Origin: Bacteroidales bacterium UBA1216
GTDB lineage: Bacteria; Bacteroidota; Bacteroidia; Bacteroidales; Paludibacteraceae
DNA length: 26,993 nucleotides
Direction of reading: 5' to 3'
Assembly: GCA_002309255.1 (NCBI GenBank)
Contig: DBXI01000037.1
Location: 49,850-76,842 of the forward strand
Below are positions 1 through 7,223 of this stretch, in pieces (position 1 is the first letter of the stretch; each line of letters opens with the position of its first letter). A program made the position numbers and the translations under genes. The notes beneath the pieces were generated by a model, which saw nothing but the letters and a program-made list of their open reading frames with translations, did not search any database and had not been told where the DNA came from.

Positions 1-464
1 ACCTCGTCGTACATGTTCAGCGGTGCGTTCTGGCTGTAGCGCAGGTTGCACTCGGTGTAGGTATTGAACACACCGCGGCTGAGAGCCTCTTCATCCTCAA
101 ATCCTGTCCAGACCTGCTGACCTTTCTCGCCGTGGATGATAGCTGTGCCGGTGTCTTGGCAGAGGGGCAACTGACCTTTGGCAGCTACCTCGGCGTTACG
201 CAGGAACGTTAGAGCCACATACTTGTCGTTAGCAGATGCCTCGGGGTCACGCAGGATCTTAGCCACCTGCTCGTTGTGACTGCGGCGGAGCATGAAGCTC
301 ACGTCGTGGAACGCCTGTTGAGCCATCAGGGTCAGTCCTTCGGGCTGAACCTTGAGCATCGGGTGACCTTCAAACTCACTCACGCTGACAAAGTCCTTGG
401 TGAGCAGATAGTACTCAGTCTCGTCCTTGCCGAGCTGAAACATAGGTGCATACTTGAATTCCAT
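1..464 (-). CDS. Class I fumarate hydratase (iron-sulfur), N-terminal part
   Basis: Only the first 154 codons are in the window; the gene runs off the left edge. The translation begins [19 protein letters not shown] and carries PLCQDTGTA at residues 100-108. In class I (FumA/FumB-type) fumarases this segment supplies a cysteine ligand (here C102) of the catalytic 4Fe-4S cluster. It is followed by the family's [11 protein letters not shown] stretch. The enzyme reversibly hydrates fumarate to malate in the cytoplasm; in fermenting Bacteroidales it normally works in the reductive branch leading to succinate. The ATG at 464-462 is the first possible start and lies about 75 bases downstream of a good promoter (546-577). 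Family assignment is from sequence motifs; the C-terminal domain cannot be checked here. Confidence 0.93.
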   Translation of the reverse strand, partial: MEFKYAPMFQLGKDETEYYLLTKDFVSVSEFEGHPMLKVQPEGLTLMAQQAFHDVSFMLRRSHNEQVAKILRDPEASANDKYVALTFLRNAEVAAKGQLPLCQDTGTAIIHGEKGQQVWTGFEDEEALSRGVFNTYTECNLRYSQNAPLNMYDE

Positions 465-545
465 AAAGCTATTTATTCATTTAAACATTTTCGCATTTTG
501 GGCAATGCACGCGCATGCATATACTGGCGCACACATAAAAGCCCA

Positions 546-577
546 CAAAGATACAAAAAAAAATCGACATTTGCAAA
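546..577 (-). promoter_or_regulatory. Bacteroidota-type promoter of the fumarase gene
   Basis: On the minus strand TTTG (577-574) is followed after 20 bases by TATCTTTG (553-546), matching the Bacteroidota primary sigma consensus (TTTG at -33, TAnnTTTG at -7). It faces the fumarase start at 464 and overlaps the terminator hairpin at 555-596. Confidence 0.75.
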
Positions 578-596
578 TCATTTGTCGATTTTTTTT
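555..596 (-). terminator. Intrinsic terminator of the endonuclease I gene
   Basis: A 14-bp stem pairs 556-569 with 583-596: an A-run then TCGACA on one side, TGTCGA then a T-run on the other, with a 13-base loop. On the minus strand it ends in a long U tract, about 73 bases past the endonuclease stop codon. The symmetric A/T runs mean it could work in both directions. The 465-669 spacer otherwise holds only the fumarase promoter and leader. Confidence 0.7.
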
Positions 597-669
597 CATT
601 TTGTGCAAAATAAGTGAACTATTGTCGTAATATCGGCACTTATAGCCTATTTTCGCACAGAAGAATTAG

Positions 670-3057
670 TTATTTGACCATAACGCCAAAGGTTGTGTAG
701 CGTGTGCCGTCGGGGAGGAGGAGGAAGAGTTGACCGTCCTCGATGATCTTGCTGGCACGTTGGGTACCGGGGTCGGAGGTGATGTTGCTCACGGCGCTTG
801 GCTCCTCGGTTGAGCAACTGTAGGCAAAGGAGGTGTTCTTGCCCCAGATGTACTCCGCCAGGTTGGGATCATCCACGAAGGGGTTGCGGTTGCCTTGCTT
901 CTTCTCTACGGCGTCATTGCGCTTGATCTCCTTGTCGGAAACAGGGTCGTTTCGGTGCCACTTGAGGAATAGCTCTTTCGCTTTGTACTGGAAGGTTGTA
1001 GCATTGCTGATGAAGGCAAATACCTGATATCCTTTTCCTGCTTGCGTGAAGTTCTTATCGAGATAGCATGCAACCATGTAGAAGTAGATACGTGCTATGT
1101 CGCCCTTGTACTCATCTGCAGGTTCAAAGGTTTTGTTGTTGCCCGAGCTGCCCCATGTACCGTAGCCGACCTTGCTACCAAGATCGTTACTCCACTCCGG
1201 TGTTCCGCTGACCTCGCCGTACGGCCATGCAGAGCGGTTGCTGTTTGCCTCATAATCAGTCGGATAGACATTGTATAGATCGAAGCGCATAGGCTGCGAG
1301 TTGTCGTTACCCCACCAGCTCTGCGGCACGATGTGCTCACGATTGTAGCAGTCACATGCTACATAGTCGGTTGAGCTGCCGCAATAACTCTTTATTGCGA
1401 ACGAGCAGTCGGAATAGATGTCCCAAACTGTACCATCGTCGCGCAGATCGACCTTGGCTTTGTCGGCACGTATGTTGTCGTACGAGAGCACGGTGTGCTC
1501 AGAAATCATTGCGTGCAGGGCGGTAAGTATCTCATTGCCTTTCTTTCCTTCAAGCTCCGTGAATCGGCAGGGTTCTTCGGGATCTACTGGCTCTTCTTTT
1601 TTCTGGAACAAGGCCTTCAGCGTAAGGTCTTTAGTCATGGTGACAGTACGTGGGTTATCCTTGTTTCCGTCATTCCATTTGTCGAAGAGGTAGCCATCGT
1701 TGGGTGTGGCGGTGAGTGTGACCTTGGTGTTCTCGTCGTATGTGCCGTTGACAGAGGTGTTCACTACCCCGCCCTCACCTGCGCTGACAGAAAGCGTATA
1801 GGTGGGCGTAGGAGGAGGTGGTGGTGTGGTGGCCTCCAGCACTCGGAAGGTGCCGCTGACGAGCTCTGCACGGTTGTTGTAATTCTTGAGCTTGGCAGTA
1901 GCCTCGATGTAGTCTCCTACGTTCAGCGTGCGCTGGTCGTCGCTGTTGGTAGCCGTCAGGCGGAAGCATTCGAGCCGCGAGGTTGAGCCGTCGGCACTGT
2001 CATCGATGAAGAAATCGGCGTTCTGGTACTGAGGATAACCGTTCTTCCACTTGGTGACATAACCGCGGACGGTGTACGCATTGCTTGACTCGCCACCGGT
2101 GCTAAGAGCAAGGTTGTTATAGATCGTCATGATTTCGTCCACGTTGTAATAGTCTTCACGGAAAAGTGCTTTGATGGTTATATCGCCGTAGATACGTACC
2201 AGACGCGGGTTGTCTGTAACGCCATCGTCCCACTTATCGAAGCGATAGCCGGGGTTAGGAGTGGCAGTAACGGAAACGAGTTCATTGTAGTCATACTTGC
2301 CACTGGCTGAGGAGTTAATCGTGCCACCTTCGCCGGCAGTAACGGTGAGCGTATAGCGTGTATCGTGCGGCAGTACGTGGAAGGTGCCATCAACTAGTTC
2401 CGGTTTGCCATTGTAGTTCTGGAGCTTGCCTGTAGCCTCGATATATTCGCCGACCTGAAGGACGCGTTTGTCGCTTTCGTTGTCGGCAGACAGGCGGAAG
2501 CACTCGAAGCGCGAGGTTGATCCATCGGCACTTTCGTCAATATAGAAATCAGCGTTCTGGTATTGAGGATAACCATTCTTCCATTTTGTAACATATCCGT
2601 GAACGGTATACGTGTCGTTTGACTTGCTTCCTTGACTGAGTCCAAGATCGTTGTAGATCGTCATGATCTCGTCAACAGAGCAGTAAAGAACATAGTCGAT
2701 CATTGTTCCTGTGTTCCAGTCTGTTATGACGCACATGTTGCCGTCGTTGAGACTGAGGTCTTGCGTCTGGTTCCACTTGACGCCATCCTCAAAACTCGGT
2801 GCAGTAGCATTCGCAGCCAAGCGGATGAAGATGACGTTTGTGATGCCGTTCGGAATAAAGGTCTTGTAGAGGTCGTTTGTCTCGTCGTAAGTCATCAGCG
2901 GCGAGAAGCCGTTGTCGACTCCCTCCCAGTAATAGACCCCGAACTTAGCATTGTCCTTCAACCAGTTAGCACCCGGGAAAAGGTACACATTCGTTGCGCT
3001 AACGGTCAGCAATGAAAGTAAAAGAGACGTAACAAATGTCAAAAAATATCGTTTCAT
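670..3057 (-). CDS. Secreted modular endonuclease I with duplicated OB-fold/InlB-like modules
   Basis: A 795-residue protein. A signal peptide (about 1-22) is followed by an unassigned N-terminal domain (about 23-125). Two copies of a tandem module come next: an OB-fold-like segment (126-229 and 305-408, each with GYVTKWKNGYPQYQNADF) and a divergent InlB B-repeat-like segment (234-299 and 419-484, TAGEGG...GYRFDKWDDG). After a TPPPPP linker and PVDPEEP comes the endonuclease I domain (about 497-740) with the His-Me-finger motif NREHIVPQSWW (572-582, H575 the probable general base) and EANSNRS. The tail GQLFLLLPDGTRYTTFG resembles C-termini common in Bacteroidales secreted proteins. The ATG at 3057 is chosen because it opens directly on the signal peptide MKRYFLTFVTSLLLSLL, whereas the upstream in-frame extension crosses the promoter at 3085-3116. 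Probable role: extracellular or surface nucleic-acid degradation for nutrients (inference). Confidence 0.88.
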   Translation of the reverse strand: MKRYFLTFVTSLLLSLLTVSATNVYLFPGANWLKDNAKFGVYYWEGVDNGFSPLMTYDETNDLYKTFIPNGITNVIFIRLAANATAPSFEDGVKWNQTQDLSLNDGNMCVITDWNTGTMIDYVLYCSVDEIMTIYNDLGLSQGSKSNDTYTVHGYVTKWKNGYPQYQNADFYIDESADGSTSRFECFRLSADNESDKRVLQVGEYIEATGKLQNYNGKPELVDGTFHVLPHDTRYTLTVTAGEGGTINSSASGKYDYNELVSVTATPNPGYRFDKWDDGVTDNPRLVRIYGDITIKALFREDYYNVDEIMTIYNNLALSTGGESSNAYTVRGYVTKWKNGYPQYQNADFFIDDSADGSTSRLECFRLTATNSDDQRTLNVGDYIEATAKLKNYNNRAELVSGTFRVLEATTPPPPPTPTYTLSVSAGEGGVVNTSVNGTYDENTKVTLTATPNDGYLFDKWNDGNKDNPRTVTMTKDLTLKALFQKKEEPVDPEEPCRFTELEGKKGNEILTALHAMISEHTVLSYDNIRADKAKVDLRDDGTVWDIYSDCSFAIKSYCGSSTDYVACDCYNREHIVPQSWWGNDNSQPMRFDLYNVYPTDYEANSNRSAWPYGEVSGTPEWSNDLGSKVGYGTWGSSGNNKTFEPADEYKGDIARIYFYMVACYLDKNFTQAGKGYQVFAFISNATTFQYKAKELFLKWHRNDPVSDKEIKRNDAVEKKQGNRNPFVDDPNLAEYIWGKNTSFAYSCSTEEPSAVSNITSDPGTQRASKIIEDGQLFLLLPDGTRYTTFGVMVK

Positions 3058-3084
3058 AAATCGTCGATTTAAAAAAATATGGTG

Positions 3085-3116
3085 CAAAGATACAAAAAAT
3101 ATTTGACTTTTGCAAA
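3085..3116 (-). promoter_or_regulatory. Promoter of the endonuclease I gene
   Basis: On the minus strand TTTG (3116-3113), a 20-base spacer, then TATCTTTG (3092-3085). It sits about 28 bases upstream of the ATG at 3057, giving a very short leader, and directly follows the RNase E/G terminator. Confidence 0.78.
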
Positions 3117-3136
3117 TTATCTCATTTAAAAATACG

Positions 3137-3174
3137 AAAAAAGTGGCACATCTAATTGGATGCGCCACTTTTTC
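3137..3174 (-). terminator. Intrinsic terminator of the RNase E/G gene
   Basis: A 10-bp stem (3138-3147 with 3164-3173, AAAAAGTGGC/GCCACTTTTT) is extended after one mismatch by CATC/GATG around a small loop. Read on the minus strand it ends in a T-run and starts about 10 bases beyond the RNase stop codon. Confidence 0.85.
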
Positions 3175-3184
3175 GCTTTTCTAC

Positions 3185-5443
3185 TTATTGGATTTGGGCA
3201 TTTTCTGCTCCTTGTGTGTCAGCCTTCTTCTTACGCGGCTGACGTGTTCGTTTCGGTTTGGCTGCCAGTTTGTCGGCTGGCTGTTCGGCTTTGGGCTCAT
3301 TTTTGGGCTGCTCGGCAACCGCTGGCTCGGCAATAGACTCCTGCGCCGGTTTGGCGGCTTTCCTCCGCGGTGCACGCTTGGCCTTGGGTTTCACCTCTTC
3401 AGGCTTCTGTTCGGCCGGTTGGGCGACCTCTGCAGGTTGCGGTTCAGCCTTCGGCTGTTCGGCTTTCGGTTGTTCCGTCTTCTGCTTCTTAGCCTTTGCC
3501 TTCTTCGGCTTGGGCTGCTCCGTTTTCGCCTCAGCCTTGGGTTCTTCCGCCTTCGGTTGCTCCAAAACGGGCTGTTCAACTACCGCCTCTTGTGCCTGTT
3601 TGGCAGCTTTCTTGCGCGAGCGTTTGGCTTTGGTCTTAGCCTCTGCCTGCGGCTGCGCAGCTTCTACCTTGGGCTGTTCGGGCTTGGGTTGCTCAGCTTT
3701 AGGTTGTTCGGCCTTCTTCGGTTGCTGCGGTTGCGGTTGTTGCTGCTTCTGCTTCTTCGGCTGTTGTTGCTGTTGTTGCTTCGGCTGCTCAGTCTTCTGT
3801 TGCTGCTTAGGCTGTTGCTTGGGCTGGGGCTGCGGTTGGGGATTGGTGTCGGCACGCAGTGCGCGCTCTATCTTCTCCTCCTCGTTAGCCTCGGCTGTCT
3901 GCGGACGGCTCAGCTCCAATCCTTTGGCGTTATGGAAGTGGTACTCCAACATCCCGACGCCTTGATTCTCCTGCAAGCTAACGCCAAAACGCCACCACCA
4001 GCGCAACTTGAGGTTGAACCAACCTTTGCTCGCATATGCGTACACGTACGGGTGCACGTGCAGGCGCATACCTTTACCATAGCGCTGATACATTAGATCA
4101 ATCTCCTGCTCCAGTTGTTCGGCAAAGTTGATGGAGCTCTGTATGCGTCCCTTGCCTTGACAGGTGGGGCACACCTCTGTTACATCCATCTCCACAGCCG
4201 GACGTACGCGTTGACGCGTGATCTGCATCAGTCCAAACTTACTGAGGGGCAGAATATTGTGGCGTGCTCTGTCATGAGCCATCAGCTTGCGCATGTACTC
4301 GTACAGCTGTTGCTGATGCTCTTTGGAGTCCATGTCGATAAAGTCGACAATGATGATACCTCCTATATCGCGCAGCCTAAGTTGGTGCACGATTTCTTCT
4401 GCCGCCAGCATGTTATAGTGGAACGCATTCTCCTCCTGGTCATCATAAACTTTCTTCGACCCGCTGTTGACATCAATAGAGAACAGCGCTTCGGTCTTGT
4501 CAATGATCAAATAGCCGCCGTTCTTGAATCCAACGGTACGTCCGAGTCCCGTCTTGAGTTGGCGGGTTATGTCGTAGCGGTCGAAGATAGGCTGGTCGCC
4601 TGTATAGAGCTTGACGAGCTTGGCGCTCTCAGGAGAGATCAGCTCCACATATTCCCTTACTTCGTCGTACACACCCTGATCGTTGACCTGTATGGTATTG
4701 AAGTCGGGAGAGAAGAGGTCACGGATGATACCGGTAGTACGACCTATCTCCTCGCATATCAGGCTTACGGGCTGCTTCGTTTGCAGCAATCGGAGTGCAT
4801 CTTCCCATTTGCGCACCAGAATGTTAAGTTCAGAGTCCAGATCCTCGAGCAGTGCTCCTTCGGCCACAGTTCGAACGATCACTCCATAGCCTTGCGGGCG
4901 GACTTGCTGAACCATCTTGTGCAGTTTATTGCGCTCGCTGTCCCGGCGAATCTTGTTACTAACCATCACCTTGTCAGCCATCGGCATAAGTACCATGTTC
5001 CGTCCTGCGAGCGAGATCTCTGCCGTAAGACGAGGACCTTTGGTATTGATGGGCTCTTTGGTGACTTGTACTAATAGTGTATCGCCCACCTTGAGATAGT
5101 CGGCTATCTGCCCATCTTTGCCACATTCGGGCTGTTTCTCTATGCTACGCATAGATGGTAGCCGACGGCGGTCGCTGACCGTGCGGGTGATAAATTTCTG
5201 TAGAGTAAGAAAATTAGAACCTAAATCCAAGTAGTGTAGAAAAGCTTCTTTCTCATAACCTACATCCACGAAAACAGCATTGAGCGCTGGCATCACTTTC
5301 TTGACGCGTCCGTAATAGATGTTTCCTACAGCAAAGGTATCCACGTTCCGTTTCTCGCGGCGGATCTCTTGGAGGCGATCATCTTCGGTCAGCGCGATAG
5401 CTATCTCATCGGGATGTACGTCAATAATCAATTCGCTTTTCAT
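3185..5443 (-). CDS. rng: Ribonuclease E/G with a long low-complexity C-terminal tail
   Basis: A 752-residue endoribonuclease of the RNase E/G family, which cleaves single-stranded A/U-rich RNA in rRNA maturation and mRNA decay. An S1-type RNA-binding domain lies at about 36-130. The DNase I-like catalytic core has the two magnesium-binding aspartates in FSIDVNSG (D324) and GGIIIVDFIDM (D367), equivalent to E. coli RNase E D303 and D346. The zinc-link motif CPTC lies at 425-428. The core ends near 515. Residues about 535-752 are a tail rich in Gln, Lys, Pro, Glu and Ala with four basic patches (603-614, 646-656, 685-698, 728-740). The stretches around 603-630 and 685-712 are diverged copies of one module. 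The tail is an addition compared with the 500-530 residues I expect of the family. It follows HU and a 29-residue gene on the same strand, with a structured 128-base leader. Confidence 0.93.
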   Translation of the reverse strand: MKSELIIDVHPDEIAIALTEDDRLQEIRREKRNVDTFAVGNIYYGRVKKVMPALNAVFVDVGYEKEAFLHYLDLGSNFLTLQKFITRTVSDRRRLPSMRSIEKQPECGKDGQIADYLKVGDTLLVQVTKEPINTKGPRLTAEISLAGRNMVLMPMADKVMVSNKIRRDSERNKLHKMVQQVRPQGYGVIVRTVAEGALLEDLDSELNILVRKWEDALRLLQTKQPVSLICEEIGRTTGIIRDLFSPDFNTIQVNDQGVYDEVREYVELISPESAKLVKLYTGDQPIFDRYDITRQLKTGLGRTVGFKNGGYLIIDKTEALFSIDVNSGSKKVYDDQEENAFHYNMLAAEEIVHQLRLRDIGGIIIVDFIDMDSKEHQQQLYEYMRKLMAHDRARHNILPLSKFGLMQITRQRVRPAVEMDVTEVCPTCQGKGRIQSSINFAEQLEQEIDLMYQRYGKGMRLHVHPYVYAYASKGWFNLKLRWWWRFGVSLQENQGVGMLEYHFHNAKGLELSRPQTAEANEEEKIERALRADTNPQPQPQPKQQPKQQQKTEQPKQQQQQQPKKQKQQQPQPQQPKKAEQPKAEQPKPEQPKVEAAQPQAEAKTKAKRSRKKAAKQAQEAVVEQPVLEQPKAEEPKAEAKTEQPKPKKAKAKKQKTEQPKAEQPKAEPQPAEVAQPAEQKPEEVKPKAKRAPRRKAAKPAQESIAEPAVAEQPKNEPKAEQPADKLAAKPKRTRQPRKKKADTQGAENAQIQ

Positions 5444-5470
5444 GATTTTTCAGTACATCAAATTGTTGTT

Positions 5471-5548
5471 TGGGACTATTCCCATCGGGGAGTGCATGTA
5501 TCCCCCTTTTTTTACTTTGCATGCCCTGCTACCGCTGTAGCAGGGCAT
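5471..5548 (-). promoter_or_regulatory. Structured leader upstream of RNase E/G
   Basis: Between the 29-residue gene (ends 5572) and the RNase start (5443) lies a perfect 11-bp hairpin, 5521-5531 with 5538-5548 (ATGCCCTGCTA/TAGCAGGGCAT). A second hairpin pairs TGGGA with TCCCA at 5471-5484 around a 4-base loop, and between them GGGG and CCCC can pair around a 12-base loop. No U tract follows the big hairpin in either direction, and no TAnnTTTG box is present. A processing or autoregulation site is therefore more likely than a terminator or a new promoter (inference). Confidence 0.45.
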
Positions 5549-5571
5549 CGATTGCAAAGCTCTATCGTCAT

Positions 5572-5661
5572 TTACTTATGCTTATGACGATTCTTACGCA
5601 GACGTTTTTTACGTTTGTGCGTCGACATCTTGTGTCTCTTATGCTTCTTTCCGTTTGGCAT
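5572..5661 (-). CDS. 29-residue highly basic conserved-type small protein
   Basis: A very short ORF from ATG at 5661 to TAA at 5574-5572. It begins MPNGKKHKRHKMSTHKRKK and ends RLRKNRHKHK. Twenty of 29 residues are Lys (10), Arg (5) or His (5), and none is acidic. I recognise the general sequence as a tiny protein that accompanies HU and RNase E/G genes in Bacteroidota, but I know no proven function. The composition points to RNA or ribosome binding. It lies 31 bases after HU and 128 bases before RNase E/G on the same strand, with no terminator or promoter seen between, so it is probably part of one transcript. It is too short for routine gene calling; family-like sequence and conserved setting are the reasons to believe it. 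Confidence 0.8.
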   Translation of the reverse strand: MPNGKKHKRHKMSTHKRKKRLRKNRHKHK

Positions 5662-5692
5662 AATAGTAAGTTATTAAATAGTTGGATAATTA

Positions 5693-5968
5693 TTATTTTC
5701 TAACATCAACGCTAAACTCACGAGCAGGTTTGAAAGCGGGGATCTTGTGCTCAGGTACAACGATTGAGGTGCTCTTGGTGATGTTGCGAGCAATCTTCTC
5801 TGCACGTACTTTGGTAATAAAGCTACCAAATCCACGCAGGTATACGTTCTCACCAGAAGCAACACTTTTCTTGATTACCCCCATGCCCGACTCCAACACA
5901 TTCAGGATGGTGGTTTTGTCATAGCCAGTTTGCATGGCTACTTTGCTAACTAATTCAGCCTTTGTCAT
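5693..5968 (-). CDS. HU-family DNA-binding protein
   Basis: A 91-residue histone-like protein of the HU/IHF family, usual length. It starts MTKAELVSKVAMQTGYDKTT (the N-terminal helical dimerization part). It carries the family signature around GENVYLRGFGSF (residues 40-51) at the base of the DNA-binding arms. The tail FKPAREFSVDVRK (79-91) matches the C-terminal element of HU, where FKPSK/FKPGK is typical. HU bends and compacts DNA as a dimer. The gene leads the HU - 29-residue protein - RNase E/G cluster, has its own promoter (6048-6077) about 80 bases upstream, and is divergent from mutY. Confidence 0.95.
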   Translation of the reverse strand: MTKAELVSKVAMQTGYDKTTILNVLESGMGVIKKSVASGENVYLRGFGSFITKVRAEKIARNITKSTSIVVPEHKIPAFKPAREFSVDVRK

Positions 5969-6047
5969 AATTGTTTGATTTTATATTTTATTCTATATTT
6001 TTGACTGATTTTGTCATATTCACGCCCATATTGCGCGAAACAGAGTG

Positions 6048-6077
6048 CAAAGTTACAAAAAATATTTGATTTTCAAA
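6048..6077 (-). promoter_or_regulatory. Promoter of the HU gene
   Basis: On the minus strand TTTG (6077-6074), an 18-base spacer, then TAACTTTG (6055-6048). It faces HU and lies back to back with the mutY promoter, the two -33 regions being about 20 bases apart. Confidence 0.65.
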
Positions 6078-6095
6078 AGAAAAAGTGAAAAAAAA

Positions 6096-6126
6096 TTCGT
6101 TTTTTCGTTTTTTTTATGTATCTTTG
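6096..6126 (+). promoter_or_regulatory. Promoter of mutY
   Basis: TATCTTTG at 6119-6126 is a full match to the -7 consensus. The only candidate for a -33 element 19 bases upstream is TTCG (6096-6099), an imperfect match. The predicted RNA would start near 6133 and reach the ATG at 6156. Confidence 0.6.
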
Positions 6127-6155
6127 CACCATCATTTTACAAAATTGACCAAAAA

Positions 6156-7223
6156 ATGTCACTTTATAGTCAGAAATTCTATCGTTTACTATACGATTGG
6201 TACGACTCCAACCATCGTGTTCTGCCATGGCGTGAGACGAGTGATCCTTATTATATATGGCTTTCGGAAGTTATCCTGCAGCAGACGCGTGTTGCGCAGG
6301 GGCTGGAGTATTACCATCGCTTCGTTAGCAGTTACCCGACTGTTGAGCAACTTGCCGCTGCCGATGAGGACGATGTTCTTCGTCTGTGGCAAGGATTGGG
6401 CTATTACTCTCGCGCACGCAACCTGCACAAGGCGGCGAGGATGATAGTCGAAAGTCAAAAGTCGAAAGTCGAAAGCCGAGATAGTTTATTCCCTGCCACG
6501 TTTGCTGAACTCCGCGCCTTGCCGGGTGTTGGCGACTATACAGCCGGTGCTATCGCATCGTTTGCCTATGATCAACCCTACCCTGCGCTGGACGGTAATA
6601 TCTACCGCGTGCTGGCGCGTCTTTTCGATTGCGATATACCCTTCGACACCTCTGCCGGCAAGAAGCACTTCCATCAGTTGGCGGAGCAGTTACTGGACAG
6701 AGAGCACCCGCGGCAGTTCAATACGTCCATCATGGAGTTCGGTGCGCTGCATTGCCTTCCTACCTCGCCGGACTGCACCTGCTGCCCTATTCGCGACTTC
6801 TGCCAGGCTCACGCCACAGGTACAGTCGAACTACTGCCCGTGCGCAAACCACGCCCCACACTACGCGATCGCTACTTCTCTTATTCTATATATATTACCC
6901 CCGAGCGCAAGACGCTTATCCACCAGCGTACTGCCAAAGATATCTGGCAGCACTTATACGAGTTTCCGCTGGTTGAGCATCAAACGGAAGCAGAGTGGCA
7001 GGCGTTTCAGCCGTCAGCCGTCAACGGAGACCTTTCACCTCTCAATTTTCGTTTTTCAACTTTCACGCATGTTCTCAGCCACCAGCGACTGCATGCACGG
7101 TTCTTCCTTATGCCGGTAAACGAACTTCCCATATTACGCGATACGATTACGGTAACATGGGAAGATCTGGATAACTATGCTCTCTCTCGCCTCACAATCA
7201 AGGCGTTAGAGGCAATCCATTAG
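6156..7223 (+). CDS. mutY: A/G-specific adenine glycosylase MutY
   Basis: A 355-residue base-excision repair enzyme that removes adenine mispaired with 8-oxoguanine. The catalytic Glu is in SEVILQQTRV (E38), the helix-hairpin-helix is LPGVGDYTAGA (122-132), and the catalytic Asp is in PALDGNIYRV (D146). The 4Fe-4S ligands are C200, C207, C210 and C216 (C-X6-C-X2-C-X5-C). The C-terminal NUDIX-like domain, which reads 8-oxoG, includes FTHVLSHQRLH (303-313). The ATG at 6156 is chosen because the upstream in-frame extension crosses the promoter. Two heptamer arrays (6444-6478 and 7003-7065) lie in frame. The first makes the segment before LFPATF seven residues longer than in E. coli MutY as I recall it; the second supplies most of residues 284-303. 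Its 3' end overlaps the convergent dehydrogenase gene by 4 bases. Confidence 0.95.
   Translation: MSLYSQKFYRLLYDWYDSNHRVLPWRETSDPYYIWLSEVILQQTRVAQGLEYYHRFVSSYPTVEQLAAADEDDVLRLWQGLGYYSRARNLHKAARMIVESQKSKVESRDSLFPATFAELRALPGVGDYTAGAIASFAYDQPYPALDGNIYRVLARLFDCDIPFDTSAGKKHFHQLAEQLLDREHPRQFNTSIMEFGALHCLPTSPDCTCCPIRDFCQAHATGTVELLPVRKPRPTLRDRYFSYSIYITPERKTLIHQRTAKDIWQHLYEFPLVEHQTEAEWQAFQPSAVNGDLSPLNFRFSTFTHVLSHQRLHARFFLMPVNELPILRDTITVTWEDLDNYALSRLTIKALEAIH
6444..6478 (+). repeat. Heptamer array (NNAGTCR, 5 units) inside mutY
   Basis: Five consecutive 7-base units: atagtcg, aaagtca, aaagtcg, aaagtcg, aaagccg. They are in frame and encode IVESQKSKVESR between the LHKAA helix and the FPATF segment of MutY. 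Confidence 0.85.
7003..7065 (+). repeat. Nine-unit heptamer array (NNNNTCA) inside mutY
   Basis: Nine consecutive 7-base units: cgtttca, gccgtca, gccgtca, acggaga, cctttca, cctctca, attttcg, tttttca, actttca. Seven of nine end in TCA. They encode FQPSAVNGDLSP then LNFRFSTF, just before the conserved FTHVLSH of the 8-oxoG-reading domain. Confidence 0.8.

Noticed and set aside
276..617. 113-codon plus-strand open frame over the fumarase start and spacer
   Set aside because: It is antisense to the fumarase N-terminus and crosses the fumarase promoter and the terminator hairpin.
3110..4096. Long plus-strand open frames opposite the RNase E/G tail (also 3258-3965), Leu- or Cys/Ala-rich
   Set aside because: They are mirror images of the low-complexity Q/K/P/E codons of the real gene. 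Composition is repetitive, there is no start signal, and the RNase has clear motifs.
4115..5074. 319-codon plus-strand open frame opposite the RNase E/G core
   Set aside because: It is antisense to highly conserved catalytic sequence and has no recognisable domain.
5521..5548. Perfect 11-bp hairpin as an intrinsic terminator
   Set aside because: No U tract follows on either strand; leader structure is more likely.
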